Positions 51,266 to 60,650 are shown, counted from the stretch's first letter. The stretch is 64,000 bases of DNA from Mangrovibacterium diazotrophicum (GCF_003610535.1 NZ_RAPN01000001.1:3087320-3151319), one strand, 5' to 3'. Translations and numbers: made by a program. The notes: a model not told the origin generated them from the sequence alone.

Positions 51266-54200
51266 ATGGGAAATATATTTGTCAGAAGACCAATCGTTGC
51301 CATTGTTATTGCGATTGTCATGGTGATCGTTGGGAGTTTGTCCATGTTGCAGCTCCCTATGGAGCAATACCCGGACATTACGCCGCCAATGGTTGAAGTA
51401 CGGGCCAACTATACCGGGGCCAACGCCCTGAATGTGGAGCAATCGGTAGCCACGCCGCTGGAACAACAGATCAACGGGGTGGATAACATGATTTACATGA
51501 AATCAACCAATGCGAACGACGGCTCCATGGCTATTCAGATTTCATTTGAAGTGGGCACCGACCCCGACATGAACACCGTGTTTGCCCAAAACCGCGTATC
51601 GGCTGCTACCGCCAAACTACCGGAAGAGGTGAAGCGACTTGGCGTAACCACCAACAAAAGTATGAGCAGCATCGTGCTTGCGCTGGCTGTTTACTCTGAC
51701 GGTCGGTACGACCAGGAATTCCTCGGAAACTATTCGCTCATCAACATCCAGGATATCCTGGCACGGATTAAAGGAGTTGGACGGGTAAATGTACTTGGTG
51801 CTTCGGATTATTCGATGCGAATCTGGGTGAAACCCGACCGGCTCGCCCAACTCGGAATCACGGTTCCCGAGATCATGGGGGCTGTAAAAGAACAAAACGT
51901 GATTGTGCCGGGTGGTAAGTTTGGTGCCGAACCGGCGCCACCGGGAACCGAATTCACCTACACCGTTACCCTGCCCGAACGCCTGGTTTCGGAAAAAGAA
52001 TTTGGCGACATCGTGATCCGCAACAACAAAGACGGAAGCCAGGTAAAAGTGAAAGATGTGGCCTCCATTGAACTCGGCGTGGAACGCTACACCACCAATG
52101 CCAAGTTTAAGGGACAGGACTGTGCTCTCATCACCATTTACCAGGCACCCGGAACCAACGCTGTTGAGCTGGGACAAAACATCATCTCAGCTATGGATGG
52201 ACTATCCAATTCTTTCCCCGAAGGTGTCACCTACGATATCGCACTCGATGCAACTGCCCCCATCACGGCCGGGCTGAAAGAGGTAGCCATCACCCTGGTT
52301 ATCGCTTTGTTGTTGGTAATCCTGGTGGTTTACCTGTTTATTCAGGACTGGCGGGCAACGCTCATTCCTACCATTGCCATCCCGGTTTCGCTCATTGCTG
52401 CCTTTGCGCTGTTCCCTTTGCTGGGATTTTCCATCAACACCCTTTCACTATTGGGATTAGTGCTCGCCATCGGGATCGTGGTGGACGACGCCATTGTCGT
52501 GGTTGAAGCCGTTCAGGTCAACATTGCCAACGGAATGGACAGCAAGGAGGCTACCATCAAAGCGATGAAAGAAGTTACAGCGCCCGTGATCGCCACCACG
52601 CTTGTTTTGGTGGCCGTGTTCATCCCGGTTGCTGCCATGGGAGGGATTACCGGTCGGTTGTACCAGCAATTTGCCATCACCATTGCCGTTTCGGTTTGCT
52701 TCTCTTCCATCAATGCCTTAAGCCTGAGCCCGGCGCTCGCATCCCTGCTCTTGCGCAAACCTGCAGAACCGAAAGGACTACTTGGGAAATTCTTCAAGGG
52801 CTTCAACAAAGCGTTCGACAGGTCATCGGTGTCGTATATGAATGCGACCAACATCTTTGCCCGCAAAATCAAGCGCAGCGTCATCTACATCGGCATCGTG
52901 GTCGTTCTTATGATGGTACTGGGCAAAATGGTTCCGGGTGGCTTTATTCCGGAGGAAGATCAGGGCTACCTGTTTATCAATGTGCAGTTGCCCGATGCCT
53001 CATCGCTGCAACGCACCGACAAAGTACTGGACAGAGCCACAGCAATTCTGTCCCAGGTTGAATACGTAGCAAGTGCAACTTCAGCATCCGGTTTCAACAT
53101 GCTCTCGGGAAGCAACTCAACCAACGCCGGCGTCATTTTCCTCACCCTGAAGGACTGGGCTGAACGTGACAAAACGGCTAACGAAATCGCTCAATATCTG
53201 AACTACCTGTTCTATTCCCAAATCAAGGAAGCCCAGGTTTACGCTTTCGGTCCACCGGCAATTCCGGGTTTGGGAAACGGCTCCGGTTTCTCACTCATGT
53301 TGCAGGACAAATCGGGAAGTAGCCCGCAGTACCTGGCCGAACAAGCTGCCAAATTTATCCAGGCAGCCAATCAACGTCCCGAAATCGCCCGGATTTTCAC
53401 CACCTTCCGGGCGAATGTGCCACAACGCAAACTCAACATCAACCGCGACAAAGCTTTGAAGTCAGGCGTATCGCTCAACGATTTATACACCAGCATCAGT
53501 GTCTTTCTCGGCGGTGCCTATGTGAACGACTTCAACCGTTTTGGCCGGCTGTATAAAGCCTACATCCAGGCTGAACCCGAATACCGGCAAAACGGAGATC
53601 AACTCAATCTCTTCTTCGTGAAAAACCGCGATGGCGAAAGCTTGCCGCTATCCTCGCTGGTTGAGGTCGACAAAAGTTATGGCCCCGATTTCACGAACCG
53701 GTTTAACCTGTACCGATCGGCCGAATTGTCGGGAACACCGGCCGCTGGTTACACATCGACACAGGCTCTGGACGCACTCGAGCAAGTTGCTGCCGAAGTT
53801 CTGCCGGCAACCATGAGTTACGAGTGGTCTGGTATGTCGTACCAGGAAAAGAAAGCATCCGGTTCCGGATCCATCGTTTTCGTTTTCGCCCTGATCTTTG
53901 TGTTTCTGATCTTGGCCGCTCAATATGAAAGTTGGTCACTCCCCTTCAGCATTCTCCTTGGAACACCGTTTGCCGTCTTCGGAGCTATGCTGTTTGTGTG
54001 GATCGCGCGGTTCTTCAGCTTAAGTTTTGAGAACAATGTTTTTATGCAGATCTCGCTCGTCATGCTGATCGCCATGGCTGCTAAAAACGCCATCCTGATC
54101 GTCGAGTTTGCAAAATTAAAATTTGAAGAAGGACTGAGTCTTTACGATGCTGCTATCGAGTCGGCCCGCCTGCGTTTCCGCCCAATCCTGATGACGGCCT

Positions 54201-54409
54201 TCTCTTTCATCCTCGGGGTGTTCCCCCTGGTGATGGCATCAGGCGCCGGGGCCGAAGCCCGCAAGGTAATGGGGATGGCCCTGTTGGGAGGAATGGTGCT
54301 CGCGACAGTACTGGGCGTTTTACTTTACCCGATGCTCTTCATCCTAATCGGCAGACTTGCCGGCTACGAAAAGAAACGTGAACTGGCAGCAAAAAAACAA
54401 CAATCATGA
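51266..54409 (+). CDS. RND multidrug efflux transporter, HAE1 family permease
   Basis: 1,047 residues, 12 membrane helices and two large periplasmic loops, typical of AcrB/MexB-like proton-driven pumps. It starts MGNIFVRRPIVAIVIAIVMVIVG and has QYPDITPP. The proton-relay Asp pair lies in helix 4 (GIVVDDAIVV, about 403-412). FIPEEDQGYLF and MAAKNAILIVEFAKLKFEEG (helix 10) are also present. It exports drugs, bile-salt-like compounds or other amphiphiles; specificity unknown. It overlaps the next gene by 4 bases (ATGA). Confidence 0.95.
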   Translation: MGNIFVRRPIVAIVIAIVMVIVGSLSMLQLPMEQYPDITPPMVEVRANYTGANALNVEQSVATPLEQQINGVDNMIYMKSTNANDGSMAIQISFEVGTDPDMNTVFAQNRVSAATAKLPEEVKRLGVTTNKSMSSIVLALAVYSDGRYDQEFLGNYSLINIQDILARIKGVGRVNVLGASDYSMRIWVKPDRLAQLGITVPEIMGAVKEQNVIVPGGKFGAEPAPPGTEFTYTVTLPERLVSEKEFGDIVIRNNKDGSQVKVKDVASIELGVERYTTNAKFKGQDCALITIYQAPGTNAVELGQNIISAMDGLSNSFPEGVTYDIALDATAPITAGLKEVAITLVIALLLVILVVYLFIQDWRATLIPTIAIPVSLIAAFALFPLLGFSINTLSLLGLVLAIGIVVDDAIVVVEAVQVNIANGMDSKEATIKAMKEVTAPVIATTLVLVAVFIPVAAMGGITGRLYQQFAITIAVSVCFSSINALSLSPALASLLLRKPAEPKGLLGKFFKGFNKAFDRSSVSYMNATNIFARKIKRSVIYIGIVVVLMMVLGKMVPGGFIPEEDQGYLFINVQLPDASSLQRTDKVLDRATAILSQVEYVASATSASGFNMLSGSNSTNAGVIFLTLKDWAERDKTANEIAQYLNYLFYSQIKEAQVYAFGPPAIPGLGNGSGFSLMLQDKSGSSPQYLAEQAAKFIQAANQRPEIARIFTTFRANVPQRKLNINRDKALKSGVSLNDLYTSISVFLGGAYVNDFNRFGRLYKAYIQAEPEYRQNGDQLNLFFVKNRDGESLPLSSLVEVDKSYGPDFTNRFNLYRSAELSGTPAAGYTSTQALDALEQVAAEVLPATMSYEWSGMSYQEKKASGSGSIVFVFALIFVFLILAAQYESWSLPFSILLGTPFAVFGAMLFVWIARFFSLSFENNVFMQISLVMLIAMAAKNAILIVEFAKLKFEEGLSLYDAAIESARLRFRPILMTAFSFILGVFPLVMASGAGAEARKVMGMALLGGMVLATVLGVLLYPMLFILIGRLAGYEKKRELAAKKQQS

Positions 54410-55788
54410 AGCACTATATACGACAAATACCACTGGGAATAGTAGCCACTACCCTCATTTTACTCAGCAGCTGTCTGGGCACAAAGGATTACGTTCGCCC
54501 GGAAGTTGATACCCCGGATATGTTTCGTTTTTCGGAAGCAGATACCAGCTACAACACCGCTTTGGAATGGTGGGATCTTTTTGATGATCCGGTTTTGGAC
54601 ACGCTGATCAAAACAGCACTCGAGCGCAATAGCGATTTACAGGCAACGGCTTATAATGTAGAAGCAGTTCGTCAGCAGATGGCGATCCAGAAAGCAGACA
54701 TGTTCCCCCAACTGAATGTGTCGGGCCAGGCCATGCGTGGGAATTTTATCGGGAGTGTTTTACCCGAAACGACCAACAGCTACCTGGTTGCCGGACAGGC
54801 AAGTTGGGACCTGATTTTCTGGGGCAAATACCGGAAGCTAAACGAGGCGGCAAAAGCGCAATACCTCGCTTCTGAATACGGATTGATTTCGCTTCGGCTT
54901 TCACTGATTACAACGGTAGCAACCACCTATTTTCAACTATTGGAGTACCGGGAAAAGCAGCAAATTGCAGAATCAACATTTGACATCCGCGACGATTCCT
55001 ACCAACTGATCAAACAGCGGTTCGACGCCGGGATCATTCCGGAGATTGATCTGCATCATGCACAAATCCAAAAGTCGATTGCCGCCAGCGCCATACCGGT
55101 TTATAAACGCCTGGCCGCTTACTCCGAAAACGCTCTCTGCGTGTTGATTGGTGAGGCTCCCGATACGATCATGACAACACAAAAGCTGGACGCCGTTCAT
55201 GTTGTGCCGGATATCCCTCCAGGTCTGCCATCTGATCTACTTGCCCGACGCCCCGACCTTTTGATTGCAGAGCAGGACCTGGTGGCGCAGTACGCCAATG
55301 TTGGTGTAGCCCAAGCCAATTGTCTTCCTTCGATCAGCCTAACCGGGACATTTGGAGTTGCCAGCAACGAACTGAGCTCGCTTTCGCTGAGTGATCCCAT
55401 CTGGAACTTCGGCGGCAGCCTTCTGGCACCCATCTTTAACTGGAGTAAAAACCGCAACCGCGTGAAAGCCGAACAAAGTCGCCTGCAATCAGCAGAAGAA
55501 AACTACCGGAGCGTCGCGCTCTATGCTTTTAAAGAAGTGGAAGATGTACTGATTGAAATTTCTACTTTAAAGGAGGAACAAATTGCGTTGAAAGAACATG
55601 TTGAGGCTGCAACCGGCGCCATGGAATTGTCGTCGGAACGCTACGATAAAGGAATCGCCAGTTACATTGAGTACCTGGAAAGCCAGCGGCAGGCGTTTGA
55701 CGCGCAAATGAACCTGGTGGGAAATCAGCAAAATATTTTATCCGCTTACGCCAAGCTGTTCCAGGCAGTTGGCGGAGGTTGGCAATAA
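54406..55788 (+). CDS. Outer-membrane efflux lipoprotein (TolC/NodT family)
   Basis: 460 residues. A lipoprotein signal ends SSC (Cys about 23), followed by LGTKDYVRPEVDTP, the usual start of NodT/OprM-like proteins. Two TolC repeats with coiled helices are present: WWDLFDDPVLDTLIKTALERNSDLQATAYNVE and the second SAEENYRSVALYAFKEVEDVLIEI. GLPSDLLARRPDLLIAEQDL and LPSISLTGTFG are conserved. It completes the tripartite RND pump. The ATGA overlap with the permease implies coupled translation. Confidence 0.93.
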   Translation: MKHYIRQIPLGIVATTLILLSSCLGTKDYVRPEVDTPDMFRFSEADTSYNTALEWWDLFDDPVLDTLIKTALERNSDLQATAYNVEAVRQQMAIQKADMFPQLNVSGQAMRGNFIGSVLPETTNSYLVAGQASWDLIFWGKYRKLNEAAKAQYLASEYGLISLRLSLITTVATTYFQLLEYREKQQIAESTFDIRDDSYQLIKQRFDAGIIPEIDLHHAQIQKSIAASAIPVYKRLAAYSENALCVLIGEAPDTIMTTQKLDAVHVVPDIPPGLPSDLLARRPDLLIAEQDLVAQYANVGVAQANCLPSISLTGTFGVASNELSSLSLSDPIWNFGGSLLAPIFNWSKNRNRVKAEQSRLQSAEENYRSVALYAFKEVEDVLIEISTLKEEQIALKEHVEAATGAMELSSERYDKGIASYIEYLESQRQAFDAQMNLVGNQQNILSAYAKLFQAVGGGWQ

Positions 55789-55810
55789 ATTCAGAATTCA
55801 AACCAAAGAA

Positions 55811-55847
55811 GCGAATGCAAACGACGTTTTGTGTTCGCTTTTTTTTT
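55811..55847 (+). terminator. Intrinsic terminator of the RND efflux operon
   Basis: GCGAA ... TTCGC stem with additional pairing inside, followed by nine T. Confidence 0.75.
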
Positions 55848-55885
55848 CAGAAATGCGTTTTGAGAAAGGCCCGGCAAATGACGGG

Positions 55886-55918
55886 AAAAAAAAGCTGTGG
55901 CCCCTGACCGCAGCTTTT
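55886..55918 (-). terminator. Intrinsic terminator of the orphan riboswitch transcript
   Basis: On the minus strand AAAAGCTGCGG, loop, CCACAGCTTTT gives an 8+2 bp stem followed by a run of T. It lies about 100 bases beyond the cobalamin aptamer, with no reading frame between. Confidence 0.8.
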
Positions 55919-55926
55919 AACAGTTA

Positions 55927-55964
55927 CATTGCTCCCAACGATTGGCAGAAAGCGGGAGCCAATG
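55927..55964 (-). ncRNA. Strong hairpin between cobalamin aptamer and terminator
   Basis: CATTGCTCCC (55927-55936) pairs with GGGAGCCAATG (55954-55964), one bulged base, around a 17-base loop. Together with the adjacent terminator, it makes the RNA tail look structured, like a small RNA rather than a message. Confidence 0.55.
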
Positions 55965-56009
55965 AAGCCAGGGATGCGCCTCGATCGGCAGCGTCTTTAC
56001 CCCGAAAAC

Positions 56010-56204
56010 TTCGAATCACCGGCAGGTCTTCTGGCTCACCCAACTTCGGATGCCTTCCCGCTCCTCCCGATGGCAGACGGGATTGGGAACAGTGGCGTCA
56101 ATTTCCGAAATCGTTCACGGGCTTACAGCTGCGGGGACAGCTCCGGTTTTACACCGGATTCCCTTTTCATCCGAACTGCTCGCACAGTTGCGGAACCGAT
56201 AACA
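56010..56204 (-). promoter_or_regulatory. Cobalamin (B12) riboswitch, orphan
   Basis: On the minus strand the conserved cobalamin-aptamer core is complete: GGGAATCCGGTGTAAAACC (56145-56163), CCGGAGCTGTCCCCGCAGCTG, then ACGCCACTG, GAAGGC and the B12 box AGCCAGAAGACCTGCC (56021-56036). It should bind adenosyl- or methylcobalamin. Normally such switches precede btuB-like or cobalamin genes. Here the downstream minus-strand DNA leads, within about 100 bases, to a hairpin and a terminator, then to the convergent efflux operon. No gene is available for it to control in cis. Confidence 0.9.
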
Positions 56205-56208
56205 GGCG

Positions 56209-56216
56209 CAAAAATA
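56209..56216 (-). promoter_or_regulatory. Candidate -7 box of the orphan riboswitch RNA
   Basis: On the minus strand TATTTTTG matches TAnnTTTG exactly, a few bases before the presumed 5' end of the aptamer. Confidence 0.5.
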
Positions 56217-56399
56217 AGCTTTCTCGACCACCCACAGGTTAAATTCAACTTAATTTTCGGAGAAATTCACAATTTGATTTTCATGGATTAAGACACGATA
56301 AAGCACGAAATTCACGAAGCTTTTCTGTCGCCAATGAACACTTGGAACTTGAGCGCCGAAACTTTAACTTTGGCGACATAATTGCATAAACGCTTTCAG

Positions 56400-56792
56400 A
56401 TGAAAAACATCCTTTCGATTAGCTTGGTTTTGATTTTGCTTGTTGGAGTTTCGTGCCAGAACAAGGGCTACCCAAAGCCTGACGGGCTACCAAGTCAGAA
56501 TGAGATGGTGGATATTCTTTACGAAATTCATCTGGCAGAAGCGATCGCCAACCGCAATCGTTACACCGTTCGCGACAGTACCAAAATCGAATCGGATGAC
56601 ATGTATCAAGCCGTGCTCGAGAAACACGGCCTCAATGATTCGATCATGGCGATGTCTGTCATTTATTATTCGGGCAAGCCAAAAGTTTACGAAAAAATCT
56701 ACTCAAAAGTCGTTGAACGCCTGAATGTAAAAATCGAGGACATGAAAAAAAAGAGCGAGTTGAAAGTTGAAAGCCCTGAAGCAAAAGAATGA
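56400..56792 (+). CDS. DUF4296 domain lipoprotein
   Basis: About 130 residues. A lipoprotein signal ends VSC (Cys about 19). The DUF4296 core NEMVDILYEIHLAEAIANRNR and the helix-rich second half (VLEKHGLNDSIMAMSVIYYSGKPKVYEKIYSKVVERLNV) are clear. It is a Bacteroidetes family of unknown role, thought to be membrane-anchored in the periplasm. The start is placed at 56400 (MKNILSISLV), 6 codons into the open frame. The stop overlaps the next ATG (ATGA). Confidence 0.85.
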   Translation: MKNILSISLVLILLVGVSCQNKGYPKPDGLPSQNEMVDILYEIHLAEAIANRNRYTVRDSTKIESDDMYQAVLEKHGLNDSIMAMSVIYYSGKPKVYEKIYSKVVERLNVKIEDMKKKSELKVESPEAKE

Positions 56793-57277
56793 AATTCGCC
56801 GCTCATTACATCATTACCGGGACGGGAGAAATCCTTCCGAAAGGAATCGTTGAAGTCGATCAGGACGGCCGCATCATCAACCTTATTTCAAACGAAAAAG
56901 GACTGCGCGAACAAGCAGGCATGGAGTTTCACAGTGGTGTAATTTGTCCGGCCTTCCCCGATATATTCCAACACCTTCAGCTTGACGAACTGTTTGAGAA
57001 AGTTCCGGAACTTCGACCCTACCAAGCGTTTTTACCTGCTGACATTAGCCATCCCAAAGCTGTTTTCAATTGGATTAAGAATATTCAATTGAACGATCCA
57101 AAGACAGAACTCTCGGAACTCATCACCTTGTTCTGCAAAAAGCTTTCAGAGGTTTTGAACCAGCCCGAAACAGGAACGATCGAAATCGGCAAACGCCCCG
57201 GATTAGTTTTACTCAACGTTATGAATTACCAAAATTTGCGTTTGACCGAGGACTCGCGAATCCGAAAACTGAGATAA
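56789..57277 (+). CDS. Short protein of amidohydrolase composite-domain type, lacking the catalytic barrel
   Basis: 162 residues. Its start (FAAHYIITGTGEILPKGIVEVDQDGRIINLI) and end (PETGTIEIGKRPGLVLLNVMNYQNLRL) match the two strands that form the small composite domain at the ends of amidohydrolases. GVICPAFPDIFQHLQLDELF corresponds to the usual metal-binding entry (normally HxH), but no HxH or other metal site exists. The barrel is therefore missing or was lost. It overlaps DUF4296 by 4 bases. Probably a non-catalytic relic or scaffold. Confidence 0.6.
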   Translation: MKFAAHYIITGTGEILPKGIVEVDQDGRIINLISNEKGLREQAGMEFHSGVICPAFPDIFQHLQLDELFEKVPELRPYQAFLPADISHPKAVFNWIKNIQLNDPKTELSELITLFCKKLSEVLNQPETGTIEIGKRPGLVLLNVMNYQNLRLTEDSRIRKLR

Positions 57278-57307
57278 TCTTTACTTTTGAACTGAAAACA
57301 AGCAAAC

Positions 57308-58087
57308 ATGTCCACATTCCTGTTTGATCAAATCATATTTGGCCCGGTAAAAAGCCGCCGACTCGGCGTATCCCTGGGGATCAACCTGTTGCCAACCGAC
57401 AGCAAGGTTTGTTCCTTCGATTGTATCTACTGCGAGTGTGGCTGGACTCCCCGTAAACGGGAACACAAAGCAGAGTTGCCGCAAAGGGGGGAAGTTGCCA
57501 AACGATTGGAAGCGCAGCTGGCCAAGATGAAGCAAAACAAGGAACTTCCGGACGTGATTACCTTCGCCGGAAACGGTGAACCAACCATGCATCCCGATTT
57601 TGCTGAGATTATTGACGACACCATTGCCCTGCGCAATCAATATGCCCCGGAGTGCCGTGTTGCGGTGCTGTCCAATTCCACGATGATCCAGAAGGAAAGC
57701 GTTTTCAATGCCCTGCTGAAAATTGACGACAACATCCTGAAGCTCGACTCGGCAATCGCCCGGACCGTTGAGCTGCTCGATTGCCCGATGGGCCGTTTCG
57801 ACCTGGAGTCCATTATTGATCGCCTGGCTCAATTCGGAGAATCGGCTTCAATTCAAACCTTGTTTGTGCGAGGCACCCACAAAGGCGAAAAAATCGACAA
57901 CACCACGCCCGAGGAACTGGACGCCTGGATGGCAGCTTTGAAAAAGATTAAGCCGGGACAGGTGATGATTTACACCATCGCGCGTGACACCCCTGCCCAG
58001 GGACTGGAAAAAATCAGCACCGAAGAGATGAATAAGATAGCCGACCGCGTAAGAGAAGCCGGCTTCGAAGTGCAGGTTTCAGCCTAG
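57308..58087 (+). CDS. Radical SAM protein
   Basis: 259 residues with the radical SAM [4Fe-4S] motif CSFDCIYCECG (CxxxCxxC, about 35-42). GEPTMHPDF and SNSTMIQ are typical of the TIM barrel. It belongs to the short, single-domain group with a start FDQIIFGPVKSRRLGVSLGINLLPTDSKVC that is common in bacteria and archaea. The C-terminal region ends VREAGFEVQVSA with no extra cluster. Substrate unknown. It lies 30 bases after the previous gene and may be in the same operon (DUF4296, short amidohydrolase-like, this). Confidence 0.85.
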   Translation: MSTFLFDQIIFGPVKSRRLGVSLGINLLPTDSKVCSFDCIYCECGWTPRKREHKAELPQRGEVAKRLEAQLAKMKQNKELPDVITFAGNGEPTMHPDFAEIIDDTIALRNQYAPECRVAVLSNSTMIQKESVFNALLKIDDNILKLDSAIARTVELLDCPMGRFDLESIIDRLAQFGESASIQTLFVRGTHKGEKIDNTTPEELDAWMAALKKIKPGQVMIYTIARDTPAQGLEKISTEEMNKIADRVREAGFEVQVSA

Positions 58088-58533
58088 TTGAGGCTGGTGC
58101 GTGTCCACTCAGTTGATTTGCCCAACCACTTAATACCAACAACATAACCTTTCAGGTAAAGCTTGTCGGTCGATCCGTCGAACCAGGCATAGCAATCGTA
58201 GGTTTTACCGGATTTCGGATCGTAGATGTGACCTTCTTCCCATTGCTTCTCGTCCAGATTGAAAGTCAGACCATCCAGAATCTGAAGTCCCAGAATTGAG
58301 CGGTTCTGCAATGACTCTTCCGGATTTTTCGTATCCTTCGGCGGTTGACCGTTCTCGTACTTTTCCGGAATCATGTAAACAATCTTTCCAACGTACTTTC
58401 CGTTTTGCTCAACCACTTCAATTTTCGACGTTTTTTCTTCGTTCCACCAAATACCGGTGATACTCTTCGAATTCTGGGCCGACGCCACGTTCAGGTATAA
58501 ACCCAATGCCAGCAAAAAGAGGAATTTCTTCAT
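58084..58533 (-). CDS. DUF2147 domain exported protein
   Basis: 149 residues with a signal peptide (about 1-19, ending ASAQ). The DUF2147 fold GIWWNEEKTSKIEVVEQNGKYVGKIVYM ... EEGHIYDPKSGKTYDCYAWFDGSTDKLYLKGYVVG is complete, a lipocalin-like small beta-barrel whose role is unknown. Overlaps the end of the radical SAM gene by 4 bases on the opposite strand. Expected in the periplasm. Confidence 0.88.
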   Translation of the reverse strand: MKKFLFLLALGLYLNVASAQNSKSITGIWWNEEKTSKIEVVEQNGKYVGKIVYMIPEKYENGQPPKDTKNPEESLQNRSILGLQILDGLTFNLDEKQWEEGHIYDPKSGKTYDCYAWFDGSTDKLYLKGYVVGIKWLGKSTEWTRTSLN

Positions 58534-58705
58534 AAGTCAATTTCAATATTAATCGGGTTAAAAGTAATTATTTTCAGGAATCCGGAGCCCACTTCTGCGG
58601 TAAATGAAAGTCAGACAAATCGTTATTGCATCACAAATATTGGGAGACACTGTAATGATTTGAACAAGTTGATACTTATTAACTCAGAAATAATTCCTTT
58701 CAACT

Positions 58706-60598
58706 ATGAGAAAAATTAGAACTATCCTCGGAACGACTTTACTTGCACTCGTTCTTGCACTACTCGCGATCAGCTCTTTTGCCCAGCAAACCAACCGGGC
58801 TGAGATCGATGACAAATACAAATGGAACCTGACTGATATTTATCCTTCGGACGAGGCCTGGCGCGATGCAGTGAATGCCCTTTCCTCGGAGCTGGATCAA
58901 ATTGAAACCTTCAAGGGAACGCTCACCAAATCGGCTGAAAACCTGCTGAAGGCGATGAAATTCAACAGCAATGTTTCAAAAGAAGCAACGCGTCTGTACA
59001 TCTACGCCAGCATGAACTCGGATCTGGATAGCCGCGACAGTAAATACAACGGCATGAAACAGGAATTGCAACACCTGTTTGCCAATTTCGGCGCGAAGGC
59101 TGCTTTCATTGAGCCGGAGATTTTAGCAACCGATTGGGCAACCATCGACGGTTTCATCAAGGAAAAACCGGAACTGGAACAATACCGCATGGGTCTTGAA
59201 AACATGTTCCGCACCAAGGCGCACTCGCTGAGTGAAGGCGAAGAGCGAATTATGGCATTATCGAGCACCGTTACCGGTACTGCTGCCGACATTTACGGCA
59301 CTTTCCGAAATGCAGAAATGCCGGCGCCCAAAGCTGTGCTGACCAACGGCGACACCATTGAGGTGACAAGCGCCGCGTACAGCCGCTACCGGGCTTCGTC
59401 GAACCGCGAAGATCGCCAGCGCGTGTTTGAAGCTTACTGGCACAACTTCGCCAAGTTTAAAGCCAGCATCGGTGAAATGCTGAACGGAAACGTGAAATCG
59501 GATATGTTCCAGGCACAGGCCCGCCGTTACGAATCCTCATTGAAGTCTGCACTTTACCCCAACAATATCCCGGTTGATGTGTACCATTCACTGGTTGAAA
59601 ATGTCAACAAGAACTTACCGGCATTTCATCGTTACCTTGAGATTAAAAAACGTATGCTGGGTGTGGACACGCTCAAATACCTGGATCTTTACGCCCCGGT
59701 GGTGAAAGATGTTGATTTGAATTACACTTACGACGAAGGAAGCAAGCTGGTATTGGAAGCCTTAAAACCACTGGGTAAAGAATACACCTCAACCGTTAAA
59801 AAAGCGATTGACGAGCGCTGGATCGACGTTTACCCAACCGAGGGTAAAGTAACCGGTGCCTATTCCAACGGAGCTTTCTACGACGGCCATCCTTACATCC
59901 TGCTCAACTACAACGACCTTTACGACGATGTGAGCACCCTGGCACACGAGCTGGGGCACACCATGCAAAGCTATTTCAGCAACAAAAACCAACCTTACCC
60001 AACTTCCGACTATGCCATTTTTGTCGCTGAAGTTGCCTCAACCTTCAACGAGCAACTGCTATTCAACTACATGGTGAAAACGGTAAAAGACGAAGACGTA
60101 AAACTTTCATTGCTGATGAACTGGCTCGACGGATTTAAAGGAACACTGTTCCGCCAAACCCAGTTCGCCGAATTTGAACTGAAAATCCACGAAGAAGCAG
60201 AGAAAGGGAACCCGCTTACCGGCGACAGCTTCTCTGAAATTTACGACGACATCGTAAAACGCTATTACGGACACGATCAAAACATCTGCTTTGTTGACGA
60301 CTATATTGATATGGAATGGGCCTACATTCCCCATTTCTACTACAACTTCTATGTGTATCAATACAGTACCTCGTTCACGGCATCGATCTCGCTGGCTGAA
60401 AAAGTGATGAGCGGCGATAAAAAAGCGCTGGAAAACTACATGACATTCCTGTCGGCCGGCAGCTCCGACTACCCGATTGAGCTTTTGAAAGCAGCCGGAG
60501 TTGACATGACCACCGCTGAGCCTTTCGAAAAAGCGATTGCGGCGATGAACAAAGTCATGGATGAAATTGAAGTCATCCTTGACAAAAAAGGATTGTAA
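58706..60598 (+). CDS. pepF: Oligoendopeptidase F (M3 family zinc peptidase), exported
   Basis: 630 residues. The zinc-binding HELGH (about 414-418) and VAEVASTFNEQL (the third ligand Glu) are the M3 signature. Motifs FYDGHPYILLNYNDLYDDVSTLAHELGHTMQSYFS and ENVNKNLPAFHRYLEIKKRMLGVDTL match PepF. A signal peptide (about 1-25, ending SFAQ) implies export to the periplasm, unlike the cytoplasmic form in Firmicutes, but usual in Bacteroidetes. It cleaves peptides of roughly 7-17 residues. Monocistronic, with its own terminator. Confidence 0.92.
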   Translation: MRKIRTILGTTLLALVLALLAISSFAQQTNRAEIDDKYKWNLTDIYPSDEAWRDAVNALSSELDQIETFKGTLTKSAENLLKAMKFNSNVSKEATRLYIYASMNSDLDSRDSKYNGMKQELQHLFANFGAKAAFIEPEILATDWATIDGFIKEKPELEQYRMGLENMFRTKAHSLSEGEERIMALSSTVTGTAADIYGTFRNAEMPAPKAVLTNGDTIEVTSAAYSRYRASSNREDRQRVFEAYWHNFAKFKASIGEMLNGNVKSDMFQAQARRYESSLKSALYPNNIPVDVYHSLVENVNKNLPAFHRYLEIKKRMLGVDTLKYLDLYAPVVKDVDLNYTYDEGSKLVLEALKPLGKEYTSTVKKAIDERWIDVYPTEGKVTGAYSNGAFYDGHPYILLNYNDLYDDVSTLAHELGHTMQSYFSNKNQPYPTSDYAIFVAEVASTFNEQLLFNYMVKTVKDEDVKLSLLMNWLDGFKGTLFRQTQFAEFELKIHEEAEKGNPLTGDSFSEIYDDIVKRYYGHDQNICFVDDYIDMEWAYIPHFYYNFYVYQYSTSFTASISLAEKVMSGDKKALENYMTFLSAGSSDYPIELLKAAGVDMTTAEPFEKAIAAMNKVMDEIEVILDKKGL

Positions 60599-60621
60599 AC
60601 TCGAACTACGAAACATAAACA

Positions 60622-60650
60622 AAAGACTGCCCAAACGGCGGTCTTTTGTT
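60622..60650 (+). terminator. Intrinsic terminator of pepF
   Basis: AAAGACTGCC, loop, GGCGGTCTTTT, with a T-rich tail. A clear stem 26 bases after the stop. Confidence 0.75.
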
